Assembly (NCBI GenBank): GCA_029263015.1
Contig: JAJCYI010000199.1
Location: 1 to 61,429 of the forward strand
From: Saprospiraceae bacterium
Lineage (GTDB): Bacteria; Bacteroidota; Bacteroidia; Chitinophagales; Saprospiraceae
Length of the DNA: 61,429 nt
Reading direction: 5' to 3'
Of this stretch, positions 1-7,607 are shown piece after piece; positions within the stretch are counted from its first letter, which is position 1, and every line of letters starts with the position of its first letter. Under the pieces are notes generated by a model, which saw nothing but the letters and a program-made list of their open reading frames with translations, ran no database searches and was not told where the DNA came from. Both the position numbers and the translations under genes were made by a program.

Positions 1-94
1 ACTGGGTACAAAGTGGGTACATTTTGGGGTGTGAGAAAGAACCCCGAGAGAAGAGAGAAGCCGAATAACCCTATGAGATACAGGGGTTTACGGC
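1..94. other. Host flank left of the element
   Basis: This is the sequence outside the left attachment repeat. It contains a short imperfect direct repeat (tgggtac) near its start and no ORF. It would have followed the 3' end of the tRNA-Ala gene before integration. Nothing else can be recognised. Confidence 0.6.
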
Positions 95-141
95 GAGTGG
101 AGCCGAGGGGGATCGAACCCCTGACCTCCGGCTTGCAAAGC
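95..141 (-). repeat. attL: 47-bp copy of tRNA-Ala 3' part
   Basis: The 47 bases are identical to 61289-61335. They cover, on the minus strand, the anticodon loop, variable loop, T arm and 3' acceptor strand of tRNA-Ala(UGC) plus three bases beyond the 3' end. Identity stops in the anticodon stem, so this copy is only a tRNA fragment. Such a repeat is the usual scar of integrase-mediated insertion into a tRNA gene, and it defines an element of about 61.2 kb. Confidence 0.93.
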
Positions 142-259
142 TCGACAAAACACCGGTAAAACTAGACTTAACATGCGATGCGACAACGGGTTACGTAATT
201 TTGGTACGAAGATAAAAAACGATTGGCAATAGTCTATGAAAACGCAGGTTTTTTTATCT

Positions 260-281
260 ACGACACCCAGTTGGGTGTCGT
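260..281. promoter_or_regulatory. Inverted repeat, candidate integrase/Xis arm site
   Basis: A perfect inverted repeat with 10-bp arms (acgacaccca / tgggtgtcgt) and a 2-nt loop lies 118 bp inside attL. The same cgacaccc/gggtgtcg motif forms an inverted repeat 75 bp inside attR at 61193-61214. Paired repeats flanking both att cores fit arm-type binding sites for integrase or an excision factor. It is not a good terminator for the neighbouring minus-strand gene, because that strand reads a run of A, not T, after the stem. Confidence 0.45.
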
Positions 282-310
282 GATTTCTGGTGGATCTGTC
301 GGTGCTTTCG

Positions 311-1306
311 CTACCTCCGACTAGGTGGTGTAATGGTTACTTCTCCCGTCACGGGGTCCGTCCAAAACCGGTCTCCTGACCTCTCGGCGGGCTGGCGATT
401 TGCTGGATTTGTTTCATCGATTAACTTACCCGCCAAGATATCGCCAATGTCATCCCTGAGCTTTTTCTGAAGTTCCAACGACTTTTTCTCGTAGCTGCCT
501 TTTTCGAGAACGATGGTTACTTGTACGCTTCTGCGTCGATTGATTTTGAATATCCCGTCGACAACCCACGTGTCTCCCACAGGCTTGACTTGTGGATTGA
601 TATACCCGCTATCGAATGGATCCAACTCGAATTCCGTGCCCGCCCAGGAGGCTGAGAATAATTCGGCGGCGAAGCGGCTTGCCCGCTCTTGGGCGATATC
701 AGCAGGAAACTTGATTACTGCGTCCACCCTATCTTGAACTGCGTAATGAAAACTTTGAAGGATTCCTTTCTCGAAAAGCACTGCCGCTCCAGCGAGAATG
801 CAGGCTGCTCCGACCAGGAACCCTAGCCACGTCGCAGCCCCTAACCCCCTCGAATTCTGTTTGGCAATCACAAAGCCAAGACCGCAGCATATGGCCCCAG
901 AAAGAAGACCGAAGGTCATGGCGTGATTTCTCGCCAGCATTTGCCGTGCAGGGCTGCCGATCTCACCTAGCAATGCGAGTCCTCCCCAAAACGGGTAATA
1001 GTTTCCTGCGTAGTATCCGACGACTCCGCCAATCAGTAGCCCTAAGACCGTATACAATAGGACCAGTGCGGGTTTGCTTTGTCGCTTTCGGTAGGAATCA
1101 TCGCAAGGTGCCTCCTGTACTTGGATTGATTCCCTTTTGGATGATCGGACGTCGATCGACGGAATCTCTTGCGGGAGAGGTGGCGGGGCCTCTGCCTGCA
1201 CGACAAACGGTTCCCCGCACTTTGAGCACTTCACGCGGCGACCCGCATATTCTCCAGGGGCCTTGAGATCGGCTTGACAGCTTGGGCATCGCGCCGTGAT
1301 CGACAT
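311..1306 (-). CDS. Zinc-ribbon multi-pass membrane protein (cargo)
   Basis: 331 aa. The N-terminus carries a zinc ribbon with two CxxC pairs (CPSC near residue 8 and CSKC near 27), a type very common at the start of planctomycete membrane proteins. After a polar linker there are about three hydrophobic segments (roughly 80-115, 130-150 and 155-180), followed by a soluble C-terminal domain of about 150 residues without recognised fold. The gene lies between attL and the early region on the opposite strand, so it is probably cargo expressed in the lysogen. It is 2 bp downstream of 1309-1539, suggesting an operon. Function unknown. Confidence 0.7.
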   Translation of the reverse strand: MSITARCPSCQADLKAPGEYAGRRVKCSKCGEPFVVQAEAPPPLPQEIPSIDVRSSKRESIQVQEAPCDDSYRKRQSKPALVLLYTVLGLLIGGVVGYYAGNYYPFWGGLALLGEIGSPARQMLARNHAMTFGLLSGAICCGLGFVIAKQNSRGLGAATWLGFLVGAACILAGAAVLFEKGILQSFHYAVQDRVDAVIKFPADIAQERASRFAAELFSASWAGTEFELDPFDSGYINPQVKPVGDTWVVDGIFKINRRRSVQVTIVLEKGSYEKKSLELQKKLRDDIGDILAGKLIDETNPANRQPAERSGDRFWTDPVTGEVTITPPSRR

Positions 1307-1308
1307 CG

Positions 1309-1539
1309 CTAAAACTCCCGGATTTTCTTCTGGCAGTTGCCTACAAACTTGCTGATCGAGTCGAAAGCACGCTCAAGCATTTTGTGGCCGTCTACCTCGA
1401 TCGGATCGTCGCCTTGCTCTTCGAGAGCCTTGGCGAGCCCTCGAAGGACTGCAGAGGCTTTATGGAGTCGGGCTGACAAGGCGCGCATATCCCCCGCAGT
1501 CATTTTCGAGAGCCGAGTGTTATCAGTGTTGCGTGGCAT
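1309..1539 (-). CDS. Small helical protein of unknown function
   Basis: 76 aa, rich in charged residues and alanine, predicted to be mostly helical, with no cysteines and no membrane segment. It is the first gene of a two-gene minus-strand unit and ends 2 bp before the zinc-ribbon membrane protein. The purine signal before its ATG (agggaataagaag on the minus strand) is a weak ribosome site. No family recognised. Confidence 0.6.
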   Translation of the reverse strand: MPRNTDNTRLSKMTAGDMRALSARLHKASAVLRGLAKALEEQGDDPIEVDGHKMLERAFDSISKFVGNCQKKIREF

Positions 1540-1708
1540 ACCTTCTTATTCCCTTTTGATAACCTTTTTATATGTTACACCCCTCCTGCGGGAACGTAAA
1601 CCGTTAGCGGCAAAAGAGTTGCGACACAACTGCCGTACGAAATAAATATATCAAAAAGTATTCAAAAGGTCTTGACTCCCTAGTCACAAAGGAGTTACAA
1701 AGGAAAGC
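1540..1708. promoter_or_regulatory. Divergent intergenic region, left end
   Basis: 169 bp between the divergent minus-strand cargo genes and the plus-strand early region; promoters for both must lie here. The plus side contains cttgactccctagtcac followed by two near-identical motifs (tcacaaaggag and ttacaaaggaa), the second giving the ribosome site of the next gene. The AT-rich stretch around 1550-1580 could hold the minus-strand promoter. No clear -35/-10 pair is visible. Confidence 0.35.
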
Positions 1709-2050
1709 ATGATTGATGACCGGATACCGCTGTCTGATGCTGCTGAACTGTTTCCAAAGCGAAACGGGAAGCCGCCTCAATGGGCCACGTTAAGACGCTG
1801 GAATGCCAAGGGCATTCGCGGCGTGAAGCTGGCCATGTTTCGGGTCGGTGGCCGCTGGTACACCACGCGACAGGCGGTCGTCGACTTCATTCAAGAGTGC
1901 AATCCAGAGTTAGGGACGGAGCCTCAGCTACCACTTCTCCGTCCCGATCCGCAGCAGGGCATGAGCCCCGTCATGCGGAAGCTCACCGCACGAGGCTACT
2001 GTGGCGCGAAGGCGAAAGAAGAACTGCTTGGCGTGCCGAAGAGACGCTGA
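1709..2050 (+). CDS. DUF1580-type HTH protein
   Basis: 113 aa. Residues about 5-65 follow the pattern of DUF1580, a family found mainly in planctomycetes: an opening IPLSDAAELFPKRNGKPP, then a TLRRWNAKGIRGVKL segment, a GGRWYTT turn and a final helix. The arrangement resembles excisionase or MerR-like winged helices, so it may bind DNA. The start is preceded by aaaggaaagc. As first gene of the rightward region beside attL it could be an excisionase or early regulator; that role is inference. It overlaps the next gene by 50 bp. Confidence 0.75.
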   Translation: MIDDRIPLSDAAELFPKRNGKPPQWATLRRWNAKGIRGVKLAMFRVGGRWYTTRQAVVDFIQECNPELGTEPQLPLLRPDPQQGMSPVMRKLTARGYCGAKAKEELLGVPKRR

Positions 2051-2276
2051 GATACGCGGGTTGTGTCGGGCCTGCTATCAGGCCGCCCGCTACGCAATGG
2101 AAACCGGCAAAGCAACGGAGGAGGAACTCGTAGATCGCGGCGTGTTACTCGAGCCCAATGCCACTCCACAGTCGGAGTATGGCTCGCTACTAAAACACAT
2201 CCTCGCGAATCCACGACGCAATCGATCATGGAAAACGAACCCACCCAATCAAGTGAACCGACCAAAGAGTGCCTGA
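2001..2276 (+). CDS. Small zinc-ribbon protein A
   Basis: 91 aa from a GTG start. It has a CLACRRD...EIRGLCRACYQ zinc-binding motif near the N-terminus (two CxxC pairs) followed by a helical GKAT-EELVDRGVLL stretch. It is a paralogue of the next gene, which shares the EIRG-C-xx-CYQ core and the following GKA..EL..RG..L segment. It overlaps both neighbours by about 50 bp, a tight phage packing. Probably a nucleic-acid-binding protein; precise role unknown. Confidence 0.6.
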   Translation: MARRRKKNCLACRRDAEIRGLCRACYQAARYAMETGKATEEELVDRGVLLEPNATPQSEYGSLLKHILANPRRNRSWKTNPPNQVNRPKSA

Positions 2277-2515
2277 TGCCCGCGTGTGACCGCGAGCCGG
2301 AGATCCGTGGCATTTGCACCCAATGTTACCAATCGACGTCTCGGATGGTGCGGAACGGCAAGGCCAATTGGCCGGAGCTAGAGGCGCGCGGCCTCGTGCT
2401 GCCTGCAGCACCCGGAAAACCACCCACGCCAGCACGCCAGGCGATCGAAGACCTCACAGCACCCGGGCCAATCGATCACCAAGCCGATCACCAAGCCACG
2501 GAGCCAAGTCGTTAA
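2228..2515 (+). CDS. Small zinc-ribbon protein B (paralogue)
   Basis: 95 aa starting at the internal ATG at 2228; the reading frame is open further upstream but the sequence there is only a shadow of the previous gene. It contains C-xxx-C and REPEIRGICTQCYQ cysteine pairs and the same downstream GKAnwpELeaRGLVL pattern as its neighbour, so the two arose by tandem duplication. The C-terminal 40 residues are proline- and histidine-rich and probably disordered. Role unknown. Confidence 0.6.
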   Translation: MENEPTQSSEPTKECLMPACDREPEIRGICTQCYQSTSRMVRNGKANWPELEARGLVLPAAPGKPPTPARQAIEDLTAPGPIDHQADHQATEPSR

Positions 2516-2555
2516 TTCACCAGTGGACCAGCATGCGGAAAGGGCAGGCAAAGCG

Positions 2556-2804
2556 ATGAGTTTGCAACCAGTATCTATCACGATTCCAGGCGACGGAGCA
2601 AGCGACACCTTCCGGCGAGCGGGTCTCTACAGCACGACTTCGGGGACCATGTTGCCCGTCACTTTCGACTCGTGGGAAGACGCCGACGATTTCGATCGCT
2701 GGTTTAGGGCGACACGCAATAAAGACCCTCGATCCTGCACCGATCACACGCTTACGTGGCTCAAGGGCGAGTGGGAAAAAGACCGAAAGGCGGTGAAAGC
2801 ATGA
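2556..2804 (+). CDS. Hypothetical early protein
   Basis: 82 aa from ATG 2556, chosen because an aaaggg signal lies upstream; an alternative in-frame ATG at 2523 would add 11 residues. The product is soluble with a C-terminal charged helix (LTWLKGEWEKDRKAVKA). Its stop overlaps the start of the next gene by ATGA, indicating coupled translation. No family recognised. Confidence 0.55.
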   Translation: MSLQPVSITIPGDGASDTFRRAGLYSTTSGTMLPVTFDSWEDADDFDRWFRATRNKDPRSCTDHTLTWLKGEWEKDRKAVKA

Positions 2805-3142
2805 CACGAATCCCCATACCTAATCTGTCCGCAGGCCAAGCGGCCCATGATTCGGCCATGCCATGCGAAAACCCCGCATGGAAACTGTGCGAAGCAATCG
2901 ACGACATTGCCGCCGATGCCTTCCGCCAAGCCAGCAAAACCCCCAAGGGCCAGCATCGTGTCATCCGCGACGTGGAACTAATCGCCGAACCGCTGATTGC
3001 GGGTGAGGTGGTGATGCCTTGGACAATCGCTCTCAATCCCACCAGCGCCGAGGAAGATCCGACGGAAGCCTTGCTGGATGCGATCGATCAATTGCGGACG
3101 TACCTCGCCGAGGTAGCCGAGAAAGTGAGGGGGGCCAGGTGA
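2801..3142 (+). CDS. Hypothetical early protein
   Basis: 113 aa, starting at the ATGA overlap with the previous gene; the longer in-frame ORF has an upstream ATG inside its neighbour and is less likely. The protein is acidic and mostly helical, with a C-terminal DQLRTYLAEVAEKV helix. Its stop overlaps the GTG start of the next gene (GTGA). No homologous family recognised. Confidence 0.55.
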   Translation: MTRIPIPNLSAGQAAHDSAMPCENPAWKLCEAIDDIAADAFRQASKTPKGQHRVIRDVELIAEPLIAGEVVMPWTIALNPTSAEEDPTEALLDAIDQLRTYLAEVAEKVRGAR

Positions 3143-3438
3143 TCGAGAACCAACACGAGCAACAGCAACTGGACGAAAATCACCAGCTCTTAGGTGTGAT
3201 CGAGGATCAACGACAAAACATACGGATCCTTCGGGCAACTATTGAGGGATACATGCTCGCGTTCGCGGAACAGGGATTTGCAAATTCCGCTCACAACGCG
3301 GCGGCAGTCCTAAAGCGAACAGCACGATGCCCGCAAAATGAATCGCTTGAACAGCTTGCGACTGATCGCTTCAAAATGGAGGTGGAGCGGAACCACTGGC
3401 GGGATAAATGCTTGGACGAATTGGGGACAAACCAATGA
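3139..3438 (+). CDS. Small coiled-coil protein
   Basis: 99 aa beginning with GTG at 3139, which overlaps the preceding TGA. The first 45 residues (EQQQLDENHQLLGVIEDQR and following) form a likely coiled coil, and a second charged helix near the C-terminus contains KMEVERNHWRDK. It ends with an ATGA overlap to the exonuclease gene. It could be an accessory of the recombination module, but nothing beyond position supports this. Confidence 0.5.
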   Translation: MIENQHEQQQLDENHQLLGVIEDQRQNIRILRATIEGYMLAFAEQGFANSAHNAAAVLKRTARCPQNESLEQLATDRFKMEVERNHWRDKCLDELGTNQ

Positions 3439-4322
3439 TTACCGAACGCAGACCCACAGCCGAATACCGCGAAATGACAGCGGAAGAGTATCACGCACAC
3501 CCGGCGGTCGGCGCGTCGATGCTCGAAACCTTCCGGGCTTCGCGCCGCGAATACCATACTCGCTACGTCGCGGGCGGCTCGACGGGCAAGGCCGCATCGC
3601 CCGCGATGGAAGACGGCACGCTCGTACACTGTCTGCTTTTCGAGCCAGAAAAATACGATGATTTGCTAGGCCCCCTGCCCCCAGAGCTTGCTCCAAACGG
3701 CAAGAAGTGGCTCAAGCGCAAAGGCTCTGAGCACGAAAAATGGTGGGACGAATACCTTGCCACCACCGAAGGTAAAATCATCGCCGACGAGGATCGCCGC
3801 CAGAGAATAGAAAAGACGGTGGCCTCGATTATGGCAAACGAGCGAGCGGCTAGTCTACTCTCGCAGGAAGGCCAGTCGGAGTTCTCGATCTTTTGGATCG
3901 ACGAACCCACAGGAATCGAATGTAAGTGCCGCGTTGATTACATGGCGGAGATTCCGGTCGACCTAAAAACGACGGTCGACCCATCGCCTCAAGCCTACGC
4001 AAAAAAGATCGTCGACCTGGGCTACCACCGCAAGCTCGCACACTACATGGCCGGGCTGAGGAGCTATCGCGGCAAGGCTCTGCCCCTCGTGCATATCGCG
4101 GCGGGCACAAAGGCCCCACACATTATCGCCAACTATGAAATCGACGATACCGACCGGCGCGGCAACCGGTTGGGCGAACGTCAACGACGGGCAACGCTGC
4201 TGCAACTTTCTGAGTGCAATAGGACCGGCGATTGGCGTGAGCCGTACGAAAAGCAAATCACAAAGTTACGTTTGCCAGGGTGGGCATTTTCTCAAGACGA
4301 TTTTCAGCTAACCGGAGAATAG
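3435..4322 (+). CDS. RecE-like PD-(D/E)XK exonuclease
   Basis: 295 aa from the ATGA-coupled start. The pattern fits the phage RecE/exonuclease VIII family of putative exodeoxyribonucleases: a SMLETFRASRREYH entry helix, the GTLVHCLLFEPE segment, then the catalytic core CKCRVDYMAE followed by VDLKTT, where D and the D-x-K pair are the metal ligands and catalytic lysine, and a LAHYMAGL helix. The family resects double-stranded DNA ends to make 3' single strands for annealing. The next gene is probably its partner. Confidence 0.82.
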   Translation: MITERRPTAEYREMTAEEYHAHPAVGASMLETFRASRREYHTRYVAGGSTGKAASPAMEDGTLVHCLLFEPEKYDDLLGPLPPELAPNGKKWLKRKGSEHEKWWDEYLATTEGKIIADEDRRQRIEKTVASIMANERAASLLSQEGQSEFSIFWIDEPTGIECKCRVDYMAEIPVDLKTTVDPSPQAYAKKIVDLGYHRKLAHYMAGLRSYRGKALPLVHIAAGTKAPHIIANYEIDDTDRRGNRLGERQRRATLLQLSECNRTGDWREPYEKQITKLRLPGWAFSQDDFQLTGE

Positions 4323-4325
4323 ATC

Positions 4326-5360
4326 ATGGCGACCGCCGAAGTTTTTGAAGGTGAAGTAGTAGATACAGAGCTATCGAGTGGCAGGCTTGCTGCATCCGGC
4401 CAAACGTTGCAACAGGTTAAAACGAACTACACCACTGCGATATCAGTTCAGAAGCCGCGAGAAATTGCGGCGGTATGCAGATCGCTACTAGAAGAGGCGA
4501 AGCTAGGGGGCGAGGCTTTCTACTACGGATGGGGCGCGGGCAAAAATCGCATCGAGGGCGCTTCCGTCGACCTGGCAACTGCTGCGGCCCGATGTTTCGG
4601 GAACTGTGCGGTAGATGTGCTGCCGATCCAAGAGACCGAAAGCGCATGGGTTATTACGGCGGTTTTTATCGATCTCGAAACCGGATGCACCTCATCCCGG
4701 CAGTTTCGTCAGTCAAAAAAAGCAACGATCCACGGGAAGCACGATGCCGAGCGAAAGGACGACATGCGGTTCCAAATCGGACAAAGCAAAGCAATCCGCA
4801 ATGTGATCCTGAACGCGCTTCCTAAGTGGCTGACTAACCAGGCAATGGATGTAGCAAAGCAAGGCGTTCGGGAAAAGATCGAGTCCTACGTCAAAAGCAA
4901 AGGTCTACCCGCTGCGGTCGACCTAGTCATTGGCGGGTTGGCAAAGCATGGAGTCACCGAGTCCCACGTCTTCGATAAGTGCGAAGTGCCAAAACGTGAA
5001 GCGCTAACAGTAGACCATATCGTCGTGCTGCGTGGTGACCTCAGTGCGCTCGATTCTCGGCAGGAATACGCGACGAACCTCTTTCCGTCGATGAAGGAAT
5101 CGAGCAGCGGGGGCAAGGTGCAGACATCGGAACTGGATGCCCAGCTACAGAAGGGCAAGGCAGGCAAGACGGAACCCGTGCCCGAAGTCGACACCGAAAA
5201 AATGGCGGAGATTCACCAAGCCATCGAGTCGACCGACGCGGAAGAACTGCAAAACCTCTACGACTTTTACGTCGGGCCGAACAGCCCGCTCAAACAAGAG
5301 CAGATCGACCAGGTAAGCCAGTGGTGCGCTGAGCAGCGAGAAAAGTTAGAGGCGAAATAG
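4326..5360 (+). CDS. Phage recombination partner (probable annealing protein)
   Basis: 344 aa, 3 bp after the exonuclease. It belongs, as far as I can recognise, to a phage family found beside RecE-like or YqaJ nucleases, with a conserved IEGASVDLATAAARCFGNCAV core (about residues 76-97) and QSKAIRNVILNALPKWL (about 153-169). The family is usually annotated only as hypothetical; its position argues for a single-strand annealing or recombination mediator role. The C-terminal 100 residues are acidic and contain a helical domain ending in QWCAEQREKLEAK. The annealing function is inference. Confidence 0.6.
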   Translation: MATAEVFEGEVVDTELSSGRLAASGQTLQQVKTNYTTAISVQKPREIAAVCRSLLEEAKLGGEAFYYGWGAGKNRIEGASVDLATAAARCFGNCAVDVLPIQETESAWVITAVFIDLETGCTSSRQFRQSKKATIHGKHDAERKDDMRFQIGQSKAIRNVILNALPKWLTNQAMDVAKQGVREKIESYVKSKGLPAAVDLVIGGLAKHGVTESHVFDKCEVPKREALTVDHIVVLRGDLSALDSRQEYATNLFPSMKESSSGGKVQTSELDAQLQKGKAGKTEPVPEVDTEKMAEIHQAIESTDAEELQNLYDFYVGPNSPLKQEQIDQVSQWCAEQREKLEAK

Positions 5361-5410
5361 CACGCAGAATAATTTGACCAGCACTTAAATTGAGGAACCG
5401 ACAAAAGAGG

Positions 5411-5580
5411 AAAGTGGTGAGCTGGTCGCCTAGGTGGCTCTGAACACTCACGGATAAGACGGGGAACGACGCTGCTAAGTGCTCGCGATGTAGCAGCAGG
5501 TTAGCTAGCCGCCGAGTCGTTACGTAAGCGACAAGACAACCGAGCAGATAGCTAACGCCGAACCGCAACTGGTTTTTTAT
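5411..5580 (+). ncRNA. Candidate structured RNA between two early genes
   Basis: The 250-bp gap between the recombination genes and the C5 methyltransferase folds into several stems by eye: 5417-5421 with 5447-5451; 5471-5477 with 5491-5497 (gctgcta/tagcagc, 13-nt loop); and 5500-5507 with 5549-5556 (gttagcta/tagctaac), enclosing 5516-5519 with 5529-5532. A small hairpin plus T run at 5561-5578 closes the region. This looks like a small RNA or structured leader. No known class recognised. Confidence 0.35.
5561..5578 (+). terminator. Weak intrinsic terminator
   Basis: A 4-bp stem (aacc/ggtt) with a 6-nt loop runs straight into a T tract. The stem is short, so termination would be partial. It follows the structured region and precedes the methyltransferase gene, so it could end a small RNA or attenuate read-through. 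Confidence 0.35.
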
Positions 5581-5610
5581 TGAGATAACAGGAATCTAAT
5601 CGCCACGGAA

Positions 5611-7218
5611 ATGGATTGCGGCATGAACCAAGCTGAATTGATCGTGGATAGTTTTGCAGGTGGCGGTGGGGCCTCGACCGGGATTGCATGGGCGGTCGGT
5701 AGACCACCCGACATTGCCATCAACCACGATGCGGAAGCACTTGCCATGCACGCAGCGAATCACCCATCGACCACTCATGTCCGCGAGGACGTTTGGCATA
5801 CTGACTTACGGAAGCTGGTAGGCGAACGACCAGTTGGACTGCTCTGGTCCTCGCCCGACTGCAAACACTTTTCACGAGCCAAGGGAAACGTGCCTGTCGA
5901 AAAATCAATACGCTCACTCGCCTGGGTGGTTGTTCGGTGGGCAAGCCAAGTTCGCCCCCGCGTAATCGTCTTAGAAAATGTGCGTGAGTTTGCCGACTGG
6001 GGGCCACTAGAAGTACGCGACGATGGGACGTCGTTTCCATGCAAACGCCGCAAGGGGATGACGTTCCGGCTGTTTTGCAACCGGCTTCGTGGGCTCGGCT
6101 ATCAGGTCGAGTACCGCAATATGAGCGCGGCTGACTATGGAGCGCCAACCCACCGACGTCGACTGTTTTTGGTTGCTCGTTGCGACGGCCAGCCTATTGA
6201 GTGGACGTTACCGACGCATGGCGACCCGACCAAATTGGACGATCAGCCGATGTTTGATCGCTTGCTGCCGTGGCGCACGGCTGCCGAGTGCATCGACTGG
6301 TCGATTGAATGCCCTTCGATTTTCACTCGCAAGAAACCACTTGTGGAAAAGACGATGCGGCGGATTGCGATGGGCCTCAAACGGTATGTACTTGAATCGT
6401 CGGAGCCGTTCATTGTGCCGATCACCCACAGCGGCAAGCGACGAACGCCTGGACCGACGATTACGACTGCACACCGTGGCGGACGGCGAACCTATCCGCT
6501 GGACGAACCGATGCGGTCGGCCTGCAAGTGCAACGGTGAGGCATTTGTCTCCCCCACCCTCATTCAAACGGGCTACGGCGAGCGACCTGGGCAGGCTCCG
6601 CGAGTGCCCGGTTTGCATAAGCCACTTGGCACCGTGGTTTCTGGTGGCACGAAACATGCCTTGGTTTCGGCGTTTCTCGCCAAGCATTTTGGAGGCGTAG
6701 TAGGCGTCCCAATCGAGACGCCATTTCCGACAATCACCGCTATCCCCAATCAAAATCAGATCACTGCTGCCTACCTCACTCGATTTAATCGGGGGGGAGA
6801 TGTCAGCGACATCGATAATCCACTCGGCACGATTACCAGCAAGGCCCAGCATTACGGTTTGGTTTACGCATTCCTCGTAAAGTATTTTGGCACCGCCATC
6901 GGGCAGCCTACTGATGACCCCATGGGCACCGTCACATCAAAGCATCGGTTCGGTGTGGTGCAAGTCGAAGTCGAACCGGGCAAGCACGAACCGGCCATCG
7001 CTCTCAACGTCGCCGGCGTCGGCCCATGCGTCATCGCTGACATTGGAATGCGAATGCTGCAGCCTCGCGAGTTGGCCCGCGCCCAGGGATTCCCCGACAC
7101 CTACAAATTGACCGGCACCAAGACCAATCAAGTGGCGAAAATCGGAAACAGTGTCTGCCCCCAATGTGCGGCTGCGATTGTCAAAGCGAACTACGTTGCT
7201 GCGGGGGTTTACGCATGA
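5611..7218 (+). CDS. DNA (cytosine-5) methyltransferase
   Basis: 535 aa. Motif I is FAGGGGAS (about 15-22), motif IV carries the catalytic cysteine in SPDCKHFS (C84), motif VI is LENV (about 121-124), motif VIII is RRRLFLVAR, and the C-terminal motif X region is KIGNSVCPQCAAAIV. The canonical PCQ is PDC here, a variant common in phage Dcm-like enzymes. Between them is a long recognition region with repeated PxGTIT/PMGTVTS segments. It methylates cytosines, probably protecting phage DNA from restriction; no cognate nuclease is nearby. A start at 5623 is also possible. The next gene is ATGA-coupled. Confidence 0.88.
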   Translation: MDCGMNQAELIVDSFAGGGGASTGIAWAVGRPPDIAINHDAEALAMHAANHPSTTHVREDVWHTDLRKLVGERPVGLLWSSPDCKHFSRAKGNVPVEKSIRSLAWVVVRWASQVRPRVIVLENVREFADWGPLEVRDDGTSFPCKRRKGMTFRLFCNRLRGLGYQVEYRNMSAADYGAPTHRRRLFLVARCDGQPIEWTLPTHGDPTKLDDQPMFDRLLPWRTAAECIDWSIECPSIFTRKKPLVEKTMRRIAMGLKRYVLESSEPFIVPITHSGKRRTPGPTITTAHRGGRRTYPLDEPMRSACKCNGEAFVSPTLIQTGYGERPGQAPRVPGLHKPLGTVVSGGTKHALVSAFLAKHFGGVVGVPIETPFPTITAIPNQNQITAAYLTRFNRGGDVSDIDNPLGTITSKAQHYGLVYAFLVKYFGTAIGQPTDDPMGTVTSKHRFGVVQVEVEPGKHEPAIALNVAGVGPCVIADIGMRMLQPRELARAQGFPDTYKLTGTKTNQVAKIGNSVCPQCAAAIVKANYVAAGVYA

Positions 7219-7607
7219 ACCAGCGCACGCTATTTGACGCACCAGAAGTCATCGACCCCCTCACGCCAGAGGCGCGCGCAGATTTTACTGCCAGACACAC
7301 GCCAGCCGTAGCACCGCCTAGAAAACTGTCGATCGACGAGCGATTCAGATTGTGGATACGCCGCAATCCGCTGGTCTATACCGCGTTTTGTGAAGAGGCG
7401 CGGCGGCTGCGTGCCAATGGCACGAATCGCATTGGTGCAAAGCAGATTATGGAAATGTTAAGACGGGGCGAAGGGAGCGTAAAGGCCCCAGAAGGCGGGT
7501 TTAATTTGAACAACGATTTTACTGCGAGCCTTGCTCGCATGGCGATGTGCGAGCCTGATCTTGACGGAGCGTTTGAACTGCGGACACGGAAGGGGGCCAG
7601 CCGATGA
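7215..7607 (+). CDS. Conserved phage hypothetical protein
   Basis: 130 aa from the ATGA-coupled start. The central part (RLWIRRNPLVYTAFCEEARR, then IGAKQIMEMLR, then NLNNDFTASLARM) resembles small unannotated phage proteins often found near DNA-modification genes. It is soluble and mixed helical. The next gene starts with another ATGA overlap. Function unknown. Confidence 0.6.
   Translation: MNQRTLFDAPEVIDPLTPEARADFTARHTPAVAPPRKLSIDERFRLWIRRNPLVYTAFCEEARRLRANGTNRIGAKQIMEMLRRGEGSVKAPEGGFNLNNDFTASLARMAMCEPDLDGAFELRTRKGASR

Noticed and set aside
95-141. Second complete tRNA-Ala
   Set aside because: Only the 3' part is present; the acceptor 5' strand and D arm are missing.
260-281. Terminator for the minus-strand cargo gene
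   Set aside because: The hairpin is followed by A, not T, on the minus strand, and the related repeat near attR suggests an arm site instead.
4417-4647. Antisense ORFs across the recombination genes
   Set aside because: They have no ribosome site or domain and mirror the codon bias of the plus-strand gene.
5290-5568. Minus-strand ORF of 92 codons over the structured gap
   Set aside because: No ribosome site, no domain, overlaps the end of a well-supported gene, and the plus-strand stems explain the region better.
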